Source: Gp6-AA40 sp035496255 (lineage in GTDB: Bacteria; Acidobacteriota; Vicinamibacteria; Vicinamibacterales; UBA2999). Taken from it: a stretch of DNA of 64,000 nt. The notes under the pieces were generated by a model, which searched no databases, was not told the DNA's origin, and worked only from the letters and a program-made list of their open reading frames with translations. Location of the stretch: NCBI GenBank assembly GCA_035496255.1, contig DATJEU010000067.1:1-64000 (forward strand), read 5' to 3'. The position numbers and the translations under genes are program-made. Position 1 is the stretch's first letter; each line of letters opens with the position of its first letter. Positions 45,719-54,644 of this stretch are shown piece by piece.

Positions 45719-47476
45719 ATGAGCGACCCTACTCCTGCGCCTTCCTCGGGTTCCACATCTTCCCTCGCTCCCAGGGGCAAACGTTCTCGCGTCAAGGGCA
45801 CGCCGAAAGGCAGGGGCGTCCACCCGCCGGCGCGTGACGACGTGCGCGCGTTGCTCGGCGACGCCCCGCGACGGCCGGACCTGCTGATCGAATTCCTGCA
45901 CCTGATCCAGGACAAATACGGCTGCCTCTCCGCCGAACACCTGGTCGCGCTGGCCGCCGAACTGAAGATGGCGATGACCGAGGTCTACGAAGTCGCCACC
46001 TTCTACCACCACTTCGACGTGGTGAAGGACGGCGACCCCAGGCCCGCGGCCATTACCGTCCGCGTGTGCGATTCGATCGCGTGCGAGCTTGCCGGCTCGC
46101 AGGCGCTGCTCGACAAGTTGCCGTCGATCCTCGGGAAAGACGTCCGCGTCCTTCATGCGCCATGCGTCGGCCGTTGCGAAACGGCTCCGGTCGCGGTGGT
46201 CGGCAGGAATCCGCTCCCGTTCGCCACCCTCGACAAGGTGACGAAGGCGGTCGAAGGCGGGCACGTGACGCATCCACGGTCCGACGAGGCGTCCATGCAT
46301 CCGGACTTCGCGGTGGTGACGCCGGGGCATATCGACTACGACGCCTACAAGGCAGCCGGCGGCTACACGCTGGCGTCGGCGTGCGTCAACGGCCGACGTC
46401 TCGCGGCCGAGATCATCGCCATCATGGAGGACTCGGGCCTGCGCGGCCTCGGCGGCGCAGGCTTCCCGGCCGGCCGCAAATGGAAGCTGGTGTCGCAGGA
46501 GCCGGCGCCGCGGCTGATGGCGATCAACATCGACGAAGGCGAGCCGGGCACGTTCAAGGATCGCTACTACCTCGAACGCGATCCGCATCGCTTCCTCGAG
46601 GGCGCGATCATCGCGGCGTGGGCGGTCGGTATCGACGAGGTCTACATCTACCTGCGCGACGAGTACCACGGCTGCCGGGCGATCCTGGAACAGGAGCTGA
46701 CGAAACTGCAGGCGAATCCGCCGTGCACGCTGCCGGCGTTGCACCTGCGGCGTGGTGCCGGCGCCTACATCTGCGGCGAAGAGTCCGCGATGATCGAGTC
46801 GATCGAAGGCAAGCGCGGCGAGCCGCGCCTGCGTCCGCCGTATGTCGCGCAGGTCGGTCTCTTCGGCCGTCCGACACTGGAGCACAACATGGAAACGCTC
46901 CACTGGGTCCGCGACATCGTCGAAAAGGGCGCGGCCTGGTTCTCGGGCCACGGACGCAATGGCCGCAAGGGCCTGCGTTCGTTCTCGGTGAGCGGACGTG
47001 TGAAGAAACCCGGCGTGCACCTGGCGCCGGCCGGCATCACGCTGCAGGAGCTCATCGACGAGTACTGCGGCGGCATGCTGGATGGCCACACGCTGTACGG
47101 CTACCTGCCCGGCGGCGCGTCCGGCGGCATCCTGCCTGCCTCGATGGCGAATATCCCGCTGGACTTCGACACCCTGCAGCCCTACGGCTGCTTCATCGGC
47201 TCGGCCGCCATCGTCGTGTTCTCCGACAAGGATTCGGCAACCGGCACCGCGCGCAACCTGATGAAGTTCTTCGCGGACGAGTCGTGTGGACAGTGCACGC
47301 CCTGCCGCGTCGGCACCGAGAAGGCGCTCGGGCTGATGAAATCGAAGCAGTGGGATCAGGACCTGCTGAAGGAGCTGTCGCAGGCGATGATGGACGCATC
47401 GATTTGCGGACTGGGCCAGGCCGCGCCCAATCCTGTGCTCTCTGTTCTGAAATACTTCCCGAAAGAGGTCGTGTAG
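45719..47476 (+). CDS. formate dehydrogenase FdsG-FdsB fusion (NuoE/NuoF type)
   Basis: 585 residues. Residues about 40-180 are NuoE/FdsG-like with [2Fe-2S] ligands (VCDSIACELAG, HAPCVGRCETAP). Residues about 200-585 are NuoF/FdsB-like: GRGGAGF-type loop (RGLGGAGFPAGRKWKL), NAD/FMN part (NIDEGEPGTFKDRYYLE, GAYICGEESAMIESIEG) and [4Fe-4S] CGQCTPCRVGTEK. It takes electrons from FdsA to NAD+. The two subunits are usually separate genes. The gene is 56 bp upstream of fdsA. Confidence 0.93.
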   Translation: MSDPTPAPSSGSTSSLAPRGKRSRVKGTPKGRGVHPPARDDVRALLGDAPRRPDLLIEFLHLIQDKYGCLSAEHLVALAAELKMAMTEVYEVATFYHHFDVVKDGDPRPAAITVRVCDSIACELAGSQALLDKLPSILGKDVRVLHAPCVGRCETAPVAVVGRNPLPFATLDKVTKAVEGGHVTHPRSDEASMHPDFAVVTPGHIDYDAYKAAGGYTLASACVNGRRLAAEIIAIMEDSGLRGLGGAGFPAGRKWKLVSQEPAPRLMAINIDEGEPGTFKDRYYLERDPHRFLEGAIIAAWAVGIDEVYIYLRDEYHGCRAILEQELTKLQANPPCTLPALHLRRGAGAYICGEESAMIESIEGKRGEPRLRPPYVAQVGLFGRPTLEHNMETLHWVRDIVEKGAAWFSGHGRNGRKGLRSFSVSGRVKKPGVHLAPAGITLQELIDEYCGGMLDGHTLYGYLPGGASGGILPASMANIPLDFDTLQPYGCFIGSAAIVVFSDKDSATGTARNLMKFFADESCGQCTPCRVGTEKALGLMKSKQWDQDLLKELSQAMMDASICGLGQAAPNPVLSVLKYFPKEVV

Positions 47477-47528
47477 GGAGGCCCTTTCATGGGCCGCCAT
47501 GCGCCGACCTTCATGGTCCGCCGGTAGA
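47477..47528. repeat. two palindromes, GGCCC and GGACC types
   Basis: GGCCCTTTCATGGGCC and GACCTTCATGGTC lie one after the other between fdsGB and fdsA. The second shares CCTTCATGGTCCGCC with the element at 62413-62433 that holds the start codon of the Mo/W-binding protein. Confidence 0.8.
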
Positions 47529-47532
47529 CGAG

Positions 47533-50343
47533 ATGCATCAGACCAACACCCTCGAACAGCACCTGATTACCTTCACCCTCAACGGGAAGAAAGTGGTCGC
47601 TCCTGCCGACCAGACGATTCTTGACGCCGCCGATCACCACGGCATCGAAGTGCCGCGGCTCTGCTACATGGAGGGGATGCGCGCCGACGGCAACTGCCGC
47701 ACGTGCATGGTGGAGATCAAGGGTGAACGCGTCCTCGCGCCGTCGTGCTGCCGCTATCCGAAGGAAGGGATGGAGGTCACGACGAACAGCGACCGCGCGG
47801 TGATCAGCCAGAAGATGTCGCTGGAGCTGCTGCTGGCCGACGTGCCGGAGGCGGAATACACGCTGAATTCCGAGCTCGATTTCTGGGCGAAGAAGATGCG
47901 CATCGGCAAGCCGCGCTTCGGCGAGCGGCCGCAGCCAACAGCGGACCTTTCGCACCCGGCGATGGCCGTCCATCTCGACGCGTGCATCCAGTGCAAGCGC
48001 TGCGTGCGTGCCTGTCGCGAAGAACAGGTGAACGACGTCATCGGCTACGCGTTCCGCGGCAGCCAGTCGAAGATCGTGTTCGACCTCGACGATCCGATGG
48101 GGGCGTCGACCTGCGTCGCCTGTGGTGAATGCGTGCAGGCGTGCCCGACCGGTGCGCTCATGCCGGCGCGCGATGTCGGCCTGATGGCTCCAGACAAGCA
48201 GGTGGATTCGGTCTGCCCGTACTGCGGCGTCGGTTGTCAGCTCACCTACAACGTCCGCGACAACAAGATCATCTACGTCCAGGGCAAGGACGGTCCGGCG
48301 AACTCGAGCCGGCTGTGCGTCAAGGGCCGCTACGGCTTCGACTACGTGCAGCACAAGCACCGCCTCACCAAGCCGCTGATCCGCAAACCCGGTGTGCCCA
48401 AGACGAAGGACTTCGTCGTCGATCCGGAGAAGTGGCAGGAGGTCTTCCGCGAAGCGACGTGGGAAGAGGCGATGGCGGTGGCGGCGAAAGGGCTGCGCGA
48501 CATCCGCGACACGCACGGCAAGCGCGCGCTGGCCGGCTTCGGATCCGCCAAGGGCACCAACGAAGAGGCGTATCTGTTCCAGAAGCTGGTTCGCGCCGGC
48601 TTCGGGTCGAACAACGTCGATCACTGCACGCGGCTGTGCCACGCGTCGAGCGTCGCCGCGCTGATGGAAGGCATCAACTCGGGCGCGGTCTCGAACCAGG
48701 TTCGCGACGTCATCAACTCCGAAGTGATCTTCCTGATCGGCTCGAACCCGACGGTCAACCATCCGGTGGCCGCAACGTGGCTGAAGAACGCGGTGAAAGG
48801 CGGCGCCAAGCTGATCGTCGCCGACCCGCGGCGCAGCGACATGGCGCGCCACGCCACCTGGTATCTGCAGTTCAACCCCGATACCGACGTCGCGCTGCTG
48901 AACGCGATGCTCAACGTGATCGTCACCGAGGGCCTGGTCGACGAGAAGTTCATCGCCGACCGCACGTCGGGTTACGCGGCGCTGGCGGAGAACGTGAAGA
49001 AGTTCACGCCCGAGGCAATGGCGCCAATCTGCGGTATCCCCGCGGAGACGATTCGCGAAGTCGCGCGCGTCTACGCCACGTCGAAGGCGTCGATCATCCT
49101 CTGGGGCATGGGCATCTCCCAGCACGTGCACGGCACGGACAACGCCCGCTGCCTGATCGCCCTCGCGCTCTCCACGGGTCAGATCGGCAAGCCGGGGTCG
49201 GGCCTGCACCCGCTGCGCGGCCAGAACAACGTGCAGGGCGCGTCCGACTCGGGCCTCATCCCGATGTTCTACCCGGACTACCAGCGGGTGGGCTCGGCCG
49301 AGGTGAGAGCGCGCTTCGAAAAGCTGTGGGGTGCGGAACTGGATCCCGACCCCGGCCTGACGGTCGTGGAAATCATGCACGCCGCGAAGAAGCACGAGAT
49401 CCGCGGGATGTACATCATGGGTGAGAACCCGGCGATGTCCGATCCCGACGTCGATCACGCGCGCGAGGCGATGGCGGCGCTCGACCACCTGGTCGTCCAG
49501 GACATCTTCCTCACCGAAACCGGTTACCTCGCCGACGTGATCCTTGCCGCCACCGCGTGGCCGGAGAAAGACGGCACGGTCACCAATACCGATCGCATGG
49601 TGCAGCTCGGTCGGAAGGCGATCGACGCGCCCGGAGACGCGCGTCCGGACTTCGACCTGCTCGTCGAGCTCGGCCAGCGCATGGGACTGCCGTGGACGTA
49701 CCAGCACCCGCGCGACGTGTTCAACGAGATGCGGCAGTGCATGGACTCGATCGCGGGCATCACCTGGGATCGTCTCGAACGGGAGTCCTCGGTCACGTAC
49801 CCGTGCGTGAAGGAGGGCGACCCTGGCGATCCGGTGGTATTCATCGAGAACTTCCCCACCGAGTCCGGACGCGGCAAGTTCGTGCCCGCCGATCTGATTT
49901 CGGCGGCCGAGCGGCCCGATGCCGAGTACCCGATGGTGCTGATCACGGGCCGGCAGCTCGAACACTGGCACACCGGGTCGATGACGCGGCGCGCGTCGAA
50001 TCTCGACGCGCTCGAGCCGGAGCCGGTCGCATCGATTCATCCGCTCGACCTCGAAGGTCTCGGCATCGCGCCAGGCGGCGTCGTGACCATCGCCTCGCGC
50101 CGCGGCGAGATCACGCTCTACGCGCGGGCCGACGACGGCATGCCGCGAGGCGCGGTGTTCGTGCCGTTCTGCTTTTACGAGGCAGCCGCCAACAGGCTGA
50201 CCAATCCGGTGCTCGACCCGTTCGCCAAGATTCCGGAGTTCAAGTACTGCGCGGTCAAGGTCACGGCGGGTGGCACCGTGCCGCCGCACATGACGTTCGG
50301 CGGCGGCCAGATCCTCGAGCACGCCACGGTCGAAGTCCGGTAG
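47533..50343 (+). CDS. fdsA: NAD-linked formate dehydrogenase catalytic subunit
   Basis: 936 residues. Domains in order: N-terminal [2Fe-2S] ferredoxin (about 10-95, CYMEGMRADGNCRTC), His/Cys-rich and 2x[4Fe-4S] (CIQCKRCVRAC, CVACGECVQACPTG), then CPYCGVGC (about 227-234) opening the bis-MGD domain. The molybdenum ligand is Cys 369 in HCTRLCHASS, so it is a cysteine and not a selenocysteine enzyme. Oxygen-tolerant cytoplasmic FDH of the Fds type, oxidising formate with NAD+. No fdsC or fdsD gene lies next to it. Confidence 0.95.
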   Translation: MHQTNTLEQHLITFTLNGKKVVAPADQTILDAADHHGIEVPRLCYMEGMRADGNCRTCMVEIKGERVLAPSCCRYPKEGMEVTTNSDRAVISQKMSLELLLADVPEAEYTLNSELDFWAKKMRIGKPRFGERPQPTADLSHPAMAVHLDACIQCKRCVRACREEQVNDVIGYAFRGSQSKIVFDLDDPMGASTCVACGECVQACPTGALMPARDVGLMAPDKQVDSVCPYCGVGCQLTYNVRDNKIIYVQGKDGPANSSRLCVKGRYGFDYVQHKHRLTKPLIRKPGVPKTKDFVVDPEKWQEVFREATWEEAMAVAAKGLRDIRDTHGKRALAGFGSAKGTNEEAYLFQKLVRAGFGSNNVDHCTRLCHASSVAALMEGINSGAVSNQVRDVINSEVIFLIGSNPTVNHPVAATWLKNAVKGGAKLIVADPRRSDMARHATWYLQFNPDTDVALLNAMLNVIVTEGLVDEKFIADRTSGYAALAENVKKFTPEAMAPICGIPAETIREVARVYATSKASIILWGMGISQHVHGTDNARCLIALALSTGQIGKPGSGLHPLRGQNNVQGASDSGLIPMFYPDYQRVGSAEVRARFEKLWGAELDPDPGLTVVEIMHAAKKHEIRGMYIMGENPAMSDPDVDHAREAMAALDHLVVQDIFLTETGYLADVILAATAWPEKDGTVTNTDRMVQLGRKAIDAPGDARPDFDLLVELGQRMGLPWTYQHPRDVFNEMRQCMDSIAGITWDRLERESSVTYPCVKEGDPGDPVVFIENFPTESGRGKFVPADLISAAERPDAEYPMVLITGRQLEHWHTGSMTRRASNLDALEPEPVASIHPLDLEGLGIAPGGVVTIASRRGEITLYARADDGMPRGAVFVPFCFYEAAANRLTNPVLDPFAKIPEFKYCAVKVTAGGTVPPHMTFGGGQILEHATVEVR

Positions 50344-50345
50344 CC

Positions 50346-50371
50346 CGCGGACCTGACAAGGTCCGCGCCAC
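50346..50371. repeat. palindrome after fdsA
   Basis: GCGGACCT-gaca-AGGTCCGC followed by GCCAC. It resembles the type C elements and begins 2 bp after the fdsA stop, so it may help end transcription between convergent genes. Confidence 0.75.
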
Positions 50372-50427
50372 AAGACGTCGGGAGTGTCCGCGTCCGACGT
50401 GAGCTCGTCGAAGGGTCCAGACTCGCC

Positions 50428-51357
50428 TCAATTCTCCGTCGGCGTCCTGTTGATGCTGTCGATGACGATGACATCGACCGGCCCCTTGCGCTCGGCGAGC
50501 GTCAAGCCGAGGGTTTCCAGTTGCTTCGGGACGTTGATGGTCGCGACGGTGTCGAGGGCAACCGGTCGGCCGGTCTGCTGCGCCACCTGACGGGCCACCC
50601 GCAGCATACCCGCCGGAACGGGCACATCGATCTTGAACTGATACACGCCGGTCAATTGGGTAAGGTCGAACACCGGACGCTCGACTCTGCCCATGATCAC
50701 GCTGGCAAAGTCCGCCATCGTGATCCGCGTGGCATCGAGGACGTACTTGATGGGCGCGCTCGCGTCGGGGAACGGCACGAGCACGTAATTCGAGCGCGCA
50801 TTGATCGTCCGGATGCCGGTATTCAAGGACGTGATGGTGCGACTCTCTCCGTCTGGCGTCCTGGTGTCGACCGTGAACTGCTCGGGCTTGAGCTCCTTGA
50901 GCTCTGCATCCAGATCGTTCGCCTCGCCGACCGGCCGCATCTTCGTCCCGCCTGGCGCGACCATCAAATCGAAAGCCGGAATCATTCGCGGTTCGACATG
51001 TTTCTTGAGGCCCAGCCGATCGACGAGCAACGCCTCGAGCATCGCCTGAACGTCGGCCTTGGTGCATCCCGCCGGCAGCACGGCTTGAATGTCGAAGCGG
51101 AGATTGATGTCTCGCGTCCATTCGGGAACGACGAGCGTTCCGGTCTGCGGGGTGTAGATGTAGTTGAGCAACGCACCCAACGGATACGCGTGAATCTGGA
51201 GGTACGTACCGTTGATCGCAAGCGAAGTGCGCGTGGTGCCAGGCACGAACGGCCCGGCCGGCTTCACGCTGGCGACCTCGAAACGCTTGCCTGGCGTCTG
51301 CGCACCGGCGGTGGCGACGAGCGCGAGGATGGCGACGCCGACGAGGAGGGGACGCAT
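50428..51357 (-). CDS. TIGR03435-family secreted protein
   Basis: 309 residues. Signal peptide (MRPLLVGVAILALVATAGAQ), then the family opening RFEVASVKPAG and the closing VDVIVIDSINRTPTEN. The middle FDIQAVLPAGCTKADVQAMLEALLVDRLGLKKH is also typical. TIGR03435 proteins are abundant in soil acidobacteria, apparently secreted, and of unknown function. Divergent from the first moeA gene. Confidence 0.93.
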   Translation of the reverse strand: MRPLLVGVAILALVATAGAQTPGKRFEVASVKPAGPFVPGTTRTSLAINGTYLQIHAYPLGALLNYIYTPQTGTLVVPEWTRDINLRFDIQAVLPAGCTKADVQAMLEALLVDRLGLKKHVEPRMIPAFDLMVAPGGTKMRPVGEANDLDAELKELKPEQFTVDTRTPDGESRTITSLNTGIRTINARSNYVLVPFPDASAPIKYVLDATRITMADFASVIMGRVERPVFDLTQLTGVYQFKIDVPVPAGMLRVARQVAQQTGRPVALDTVATINVPKQLETLGLTLAERKGPVDVIVIDSINRTPTEN

Positions 51358-51433
51358 GTTCAACTCCTTCCCCCAGCCGCGGCTGCGGCGTGTGGCGAGG
51401 AATAATAAACCCGACGTGACCCAGGACGTTCGC

Positions 51434-52645
51434 ATGCACGGGTTTTCCTCCCGCCATACCGTGGCCGCCGCTCTGGCGTGGCTGGACGCGCAACTGCGTC
51501 CGCTCGGCGCCGAGACCGTGCCGCTGCGCGAAGCGGCGGGACGGGTTCTCGCGGCGGCGATCGTCAGCAGTGTCGACGTGCCCGGCTTTGCGCGGTCGAC
51601 GATGGATGGGTATGCGGTGGCGGCGGATGACACGGAAGGGGCGTCGCCGTACAACCGCCTCGCGCTGCGGGTGATTGGCGACGCGATGCCTGGCTCGCCC
51701 TTTTCACGAGCGGTCGCGCGCGGCGAAGCGGTACGGATCATGACCGGCGCACCGATACCGTCCGGAGCGGACGCCGTGCTCCCGGCCGAATTCGTCGAGA
51801 CGGAAGGCCGGCCGCACGAGGTTCTTGCCGTTGCCAGCGTCTCGCCGCAGAAGAACGTCGGCCATCGTGGCGAGGACGTCACCGCAGGCACGCGATTGCT
51901 CGACGCCGGGCGCGCGCTGCGTCCGCAGGATCTCGGTGTGATCAGCTCGATCGGATTGGGCAGCGTGGAGGTGATTCGCCGGCCGCGCGTGCGCCTCATC
52001 ATCACCGGCAACGAACTGCTGCCCTCCGGCACCGCCCCGTCTGGCACCATGATCACCGACGCGAACGGACCGATGCTCGCCGCGCTGGCCGAGCGCGACG
52101 GCGCAGTGGTGGACTTTCCCGGCCTCGTCCGCGATAACGCCGACGACATCCTCGCGGCGCTGCAGGCCCCGGCCGACGTCGTCATCGTGTCGGGCGGTTC
52201 CAGCGTCGGCATCGAGGATCTCGCGCCGATGCTGGTCGCGAAACACGGGGAGCTCGCAGTCCATGGCATTGCCATGCGGCCGAGCAGCCCCACCGGTTTC
52301 GGCCGTCTCGACGACCGTCTCGTCTTCCTGCTGCCGGGCAATCCGGTGTCCGCGCTATGTGCGTACGACTTCTTCGCCGGCCGCGCGATCCGCGCACGTG
52401 GCGGCCGACCGACAGACTGGCCCTATCGGTCAGTGCGCGGGATTCTGACGCGAAAGATCAGCTCGCCGATCGGACGAGTGGACTACGCGCGCGTCAGGGT
52501 CAATGGCGAGAGCGTCGAACCGCTCGCGGTTGCCGGCGCGTCGATCCTGTCCTCGACGACGCGGGCGGACGGGTTCGTGATCGTTGGCGATGACAGCGAA
52601 GGCTTCGGCGCCGGCACCGAGGTCGAGGTGTGGCTTTATGCGTGA
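51434..52645 (+). CDS. moeA: molybdopterin molybdenumtransferase, copy 1
   Basis: 403 residues from MHGFSSRHTVAAALAWLDAQ; a GTG at 51416 would add six. The four-domain MoeA fold is visible: SVDVPGFARSTMDGYAV, RIMTGAPIPSGADAVLPAEFVE, RLIITGNELLPSG, VIVSGGSSVGIEDL, FLLPGNPVSALCAY. It inserts molybdenum (or tungsten) into molybdopterin. Its end overlaps copy 2 by 8 bp. Confidence 0.94.
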   Translation: MHGFSSRHTVAAALAWLDAQLRPLGAETVPLREAAGRVLAAAIVSSVDVPGFARSTMDGYAVAADDTEGASPYNRLALRVIGDAMPGSPFSRAVARGEAVRIMTGAPIPSGADAVLPAEFVETEGRPHEVLAVASVSPQKNVGHRGEDVTAGTRLLDAGRALRPQDLGVISSIGLGSVEVIRRPRVRLIITGNELLPSGTAPSGTMITDANGPMLAALAERDGAVVDFPGLVRDNADDILAALQAPADVVIVSGGSSVGIEDLAPMLVAKHGELAVHGIAMRPSSPTGFGRLDDRLVFLLPGNPVSALCAYDFFAGRAIRARGGRPTDWPYRSVRGILTRKISSPIGRVDYARVRVNGESVEPLAVAGASILSSTTRADGFVIVGDDSEGFGAGTEVEVWLYA

Positions 52646-54644
52646 ACCGCGGGCCGCACACCCGGGCCAGGAGCAGTTTCTCCAGGTCCTCGATCGCGAC
52701 GAAGCCGAGCGGCGGTTCCGCGCGGCCATCGACGTCGCGCCACGCGGCATCGAGACCGTGTCCCTCGACGCGGCACTGGGCCGGGTACTCGCCGCTGACG
52801 TGATCGCATCGGTCGACGTACCCTCGTTCGATCGATCGAATGTCGATGGCTTCGCGGTCATCGCCGAAGACACGTTTGGCGCGTCGGAAGAAGTGCCGCG
52901 AGTATTGAGCCTCGCCGAGGAGGTCATTCACACCGCGATCGTGCCGTCGACCCTCGTCCGGCGAGGCACTGCCGTTCCGATCGCGACCGGCGGCATGATG
53001 CCCCGCGGCGCCGACGCGGTAGTCATGGTCGAGCACGCGGACGTCGTCGCGCAGCACACGAATTCGAACGTGGGGCGAGCCTTGTCAGGCTGGCCTGGCG
53101 GACCGGACCAGGGCCACCCGACGGAACTCCACATCCGCCGGGCGGTGACGGCCGGCAGCGGCGTGTCGTTCGCCGGGACGGACATCACCGCCGGGGAGAC
53201 CGTCCTTCGGACTGGAACGCTGCTCACCAGTCGCGACACCGGGGTGCTCGCGGCGATCGGTGTCGCCTCCATCGACGCCTGGCGCAGACCGATCGTTGCC
53301 ATCCTCTCGACCGGCGACGAGATCATCGCGCCCGGCACACCGATGCAGCCCGCGCGCATTTACGATTCAAACTCGCAGGTGCTGGCGGACGCGGTCCGAG
53401 AACTCGGCGGCGAGGCGCGGCGTCTCGGCATCACGCCTGACGACGTGGCTGCGCTGCGGATGCGTGTCCATGAGGCAATCGACACCGCCGACATCGTCCT
53501 GCTCTCCGGCGGCACCAGCAAGGGCGCCGGGGATGTCTCGTACCGCATCGTCGCCGAGCTCACCGAGCCCGGTATCGTGGCGCACGGCGTCGCGTTGAAG
53601 CCGGGGAAGCCGATCTGCCTGGCGGCGACGCATCGCACACCTGTCGTCGTCCTGCCCGGCTTTCCGACCTCGGCGATTTTCACGTTCCACGAGTTCGTCG
53701 CGCCCGTGATCACGGCGATGTGCGGCCGGCCGATTGCAGAACGCGCGACTGTCCCGGCACGACTCGCGGTGCGAGTGAACAGTGAAATCGGCCGCACCGA
53801 GTATCTGCTCGTCAGCCTTGTCTCCTCCGCCGACGATGGATCGCTTGCCGCCTATCCGATGGGCCAGGGCTCCGGCAGCGTGACCACGTTCAGCCGCGCG
53901 GACGGATTCACGGCGATCGGCAGACACGTCGAGATCGTCCCGGCAGGCACCGTCGTGGACGTCCAGCTGCTCGGACGCGATCTGCAGTTGGCCGATCTCG
54001 TCGTCATCGGCAGCCACGACATCGGCCTTGATTACCTGCTTGGTGTCCTGCAACAGCACGGCATCCGTTCGAAGTTCATTGCCGTCGGGAGCAGCGCGGG
54101 GCTCGAAGCGGCGAAGCGTGGCGAGTGCGACATTGCCGGCGTTCACCTGCTCGATCTGAAGAGCGGCGAATACAACCGGCCCTTTCTCACCGCGTCGCTC
54201 GACCTGATTCCCGGTTACCGCCGCCTGCAGGGCGTCGTCTATCGCACCGGAGATGCGCGCTTCGAGGGAAAGACCGCCGGCGCGGCAATCCAGACGGCAG
54301 TCGCGGATCCCTCCTGCGTCATGGTGAATCGCAACGCCGGCAGCGGGACGCGCGTGTTGATCGATGAGATGCTGGCTGGTGTGAAGCCGCACGGATATGC
54401 CCTGCAGCCACGCAATCACAACGCCGTCGCGGCAGCCGTGGCGCAGCGGCGCGCGGACTGGGGCCTGACGCTCGACATCATCGCGCAGAAGGCCGGCCTC
54501 GGCTTCATTCCCGTGCGCGACGAACAGTACGACTTCGTCGTGCCGAGGGCCCGCGAGAATCGCGACGCGGTGCAGGCATTCCGCAGAATCCTCGATGAAC
54601 CGGCGACGCGAGCCGCCCTGCGACAGCTTGGACTGAACGCATGA
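52638..54644 (+). CDS. MoeA copy 2 fused to a periplasmic-binding-like domain
   Basis: 668 residues. MoeA domain (about 1-425): SVDVPSFDRSNVDGFAV, PIATGGMMPRGADAVVMVEH, ILSTGDEIIAPG, LLSGGTSKGAGD, VVLPGFPTSAIFTF. The C-terminal PBP-like domain (about 440-665) begins LADLVVIGSHDIGLDYLLGV and may sense molybdate-type ligands or the cofactor. Residues about 142-162 (NVGRALSGWPGGPDQGHP) are encoded by a dispersed repeat (53070-53123) that fits the frame. Overlaps MobA by ATGA. Confidence 0.92.
   Translation: MREPRAAHPGQEQFLQVLDRDEAERRFRAAIDVAPRGIETVSLDAALGRVLAADVIASVDVPSFDRSNVDGFAVIAEDTFGASEEVPRVLSLAEEVIHTAIVPSTLVRRGTAVPIATGGMMPRGADAVVMVEHADVVAQHTNSNVGRALSGWPGGPDQGHPTELHIRRAVTAGSGVSFAGTDITAGETVLRTGTLLTSRDTGVLAAIGVASIDAWRRPIVAILSTGDEIIAPGTPMQPARIYDSNSQVLADAVRELGGEARRLGITPDDVAALRMRVHEAIDTADIVLLSGGTSKGAGDVSYRIVAELTEPGIVAHGVALKPGKPICLAATHRTPVVVLPGFPTSAIFTFHEFVAPVITAMCGRPIAERATVPARLAVRVNSEIGRTEYLLVSLVSSADDGSLAAYPMGQGSGSVTTFSRADGFTAIGRHVEIVPAGTVVDVQLLGRDLQLADLVVIGSHDIGLDYLLGVLQQHGIRSKFIAVGSSAGLEAAKRGECDIAGVHLLDLKSGEYNRPFLTASLDLIPGYRRLQGVVYRTGDARFEGKTAGAAIQTAVADPSCVMVNRNAGSGTRVLIDEMLAGVKPHGYALQPRNHNAVAAAVAQRRADWGLTLDIIAQKAGLGFIPVRDEQYDFVVPRARENRDAVQAFRRILDEPATRAALRQLGLNA
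53070..53123. repeat. type C element inside moeA copy 2
   Basis: GTGGGGCGAGCCTTGTCAGG and following bases are identical over 22 bp to 20132-20153. The element continues with imperfect palindromic arms (GGCGGACC, GGGCCACCC). It adds about 18-20 residues without breaking the reading frame. Confidence 0.88.

Noticed and set aside
48622..48639. Selenocysteine in the formate dehydrogenase
   Set aside because: The metal-ligand position is a TGC cysteine codon and there is no in-frame TGA.
47356..50373. A minus-strand open frame of about 1000 codons
   Set aside because: It mirrors fdsA, has no family features, is very rich in Arg, His, Val and Asp, and is an artefact of high GC third-position bias.
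50261..51493. Minus-strand 410-codon frame
   Set aside because: Overlaps the clear TIGR03435 gene in another frame and is Arg/His-rich.
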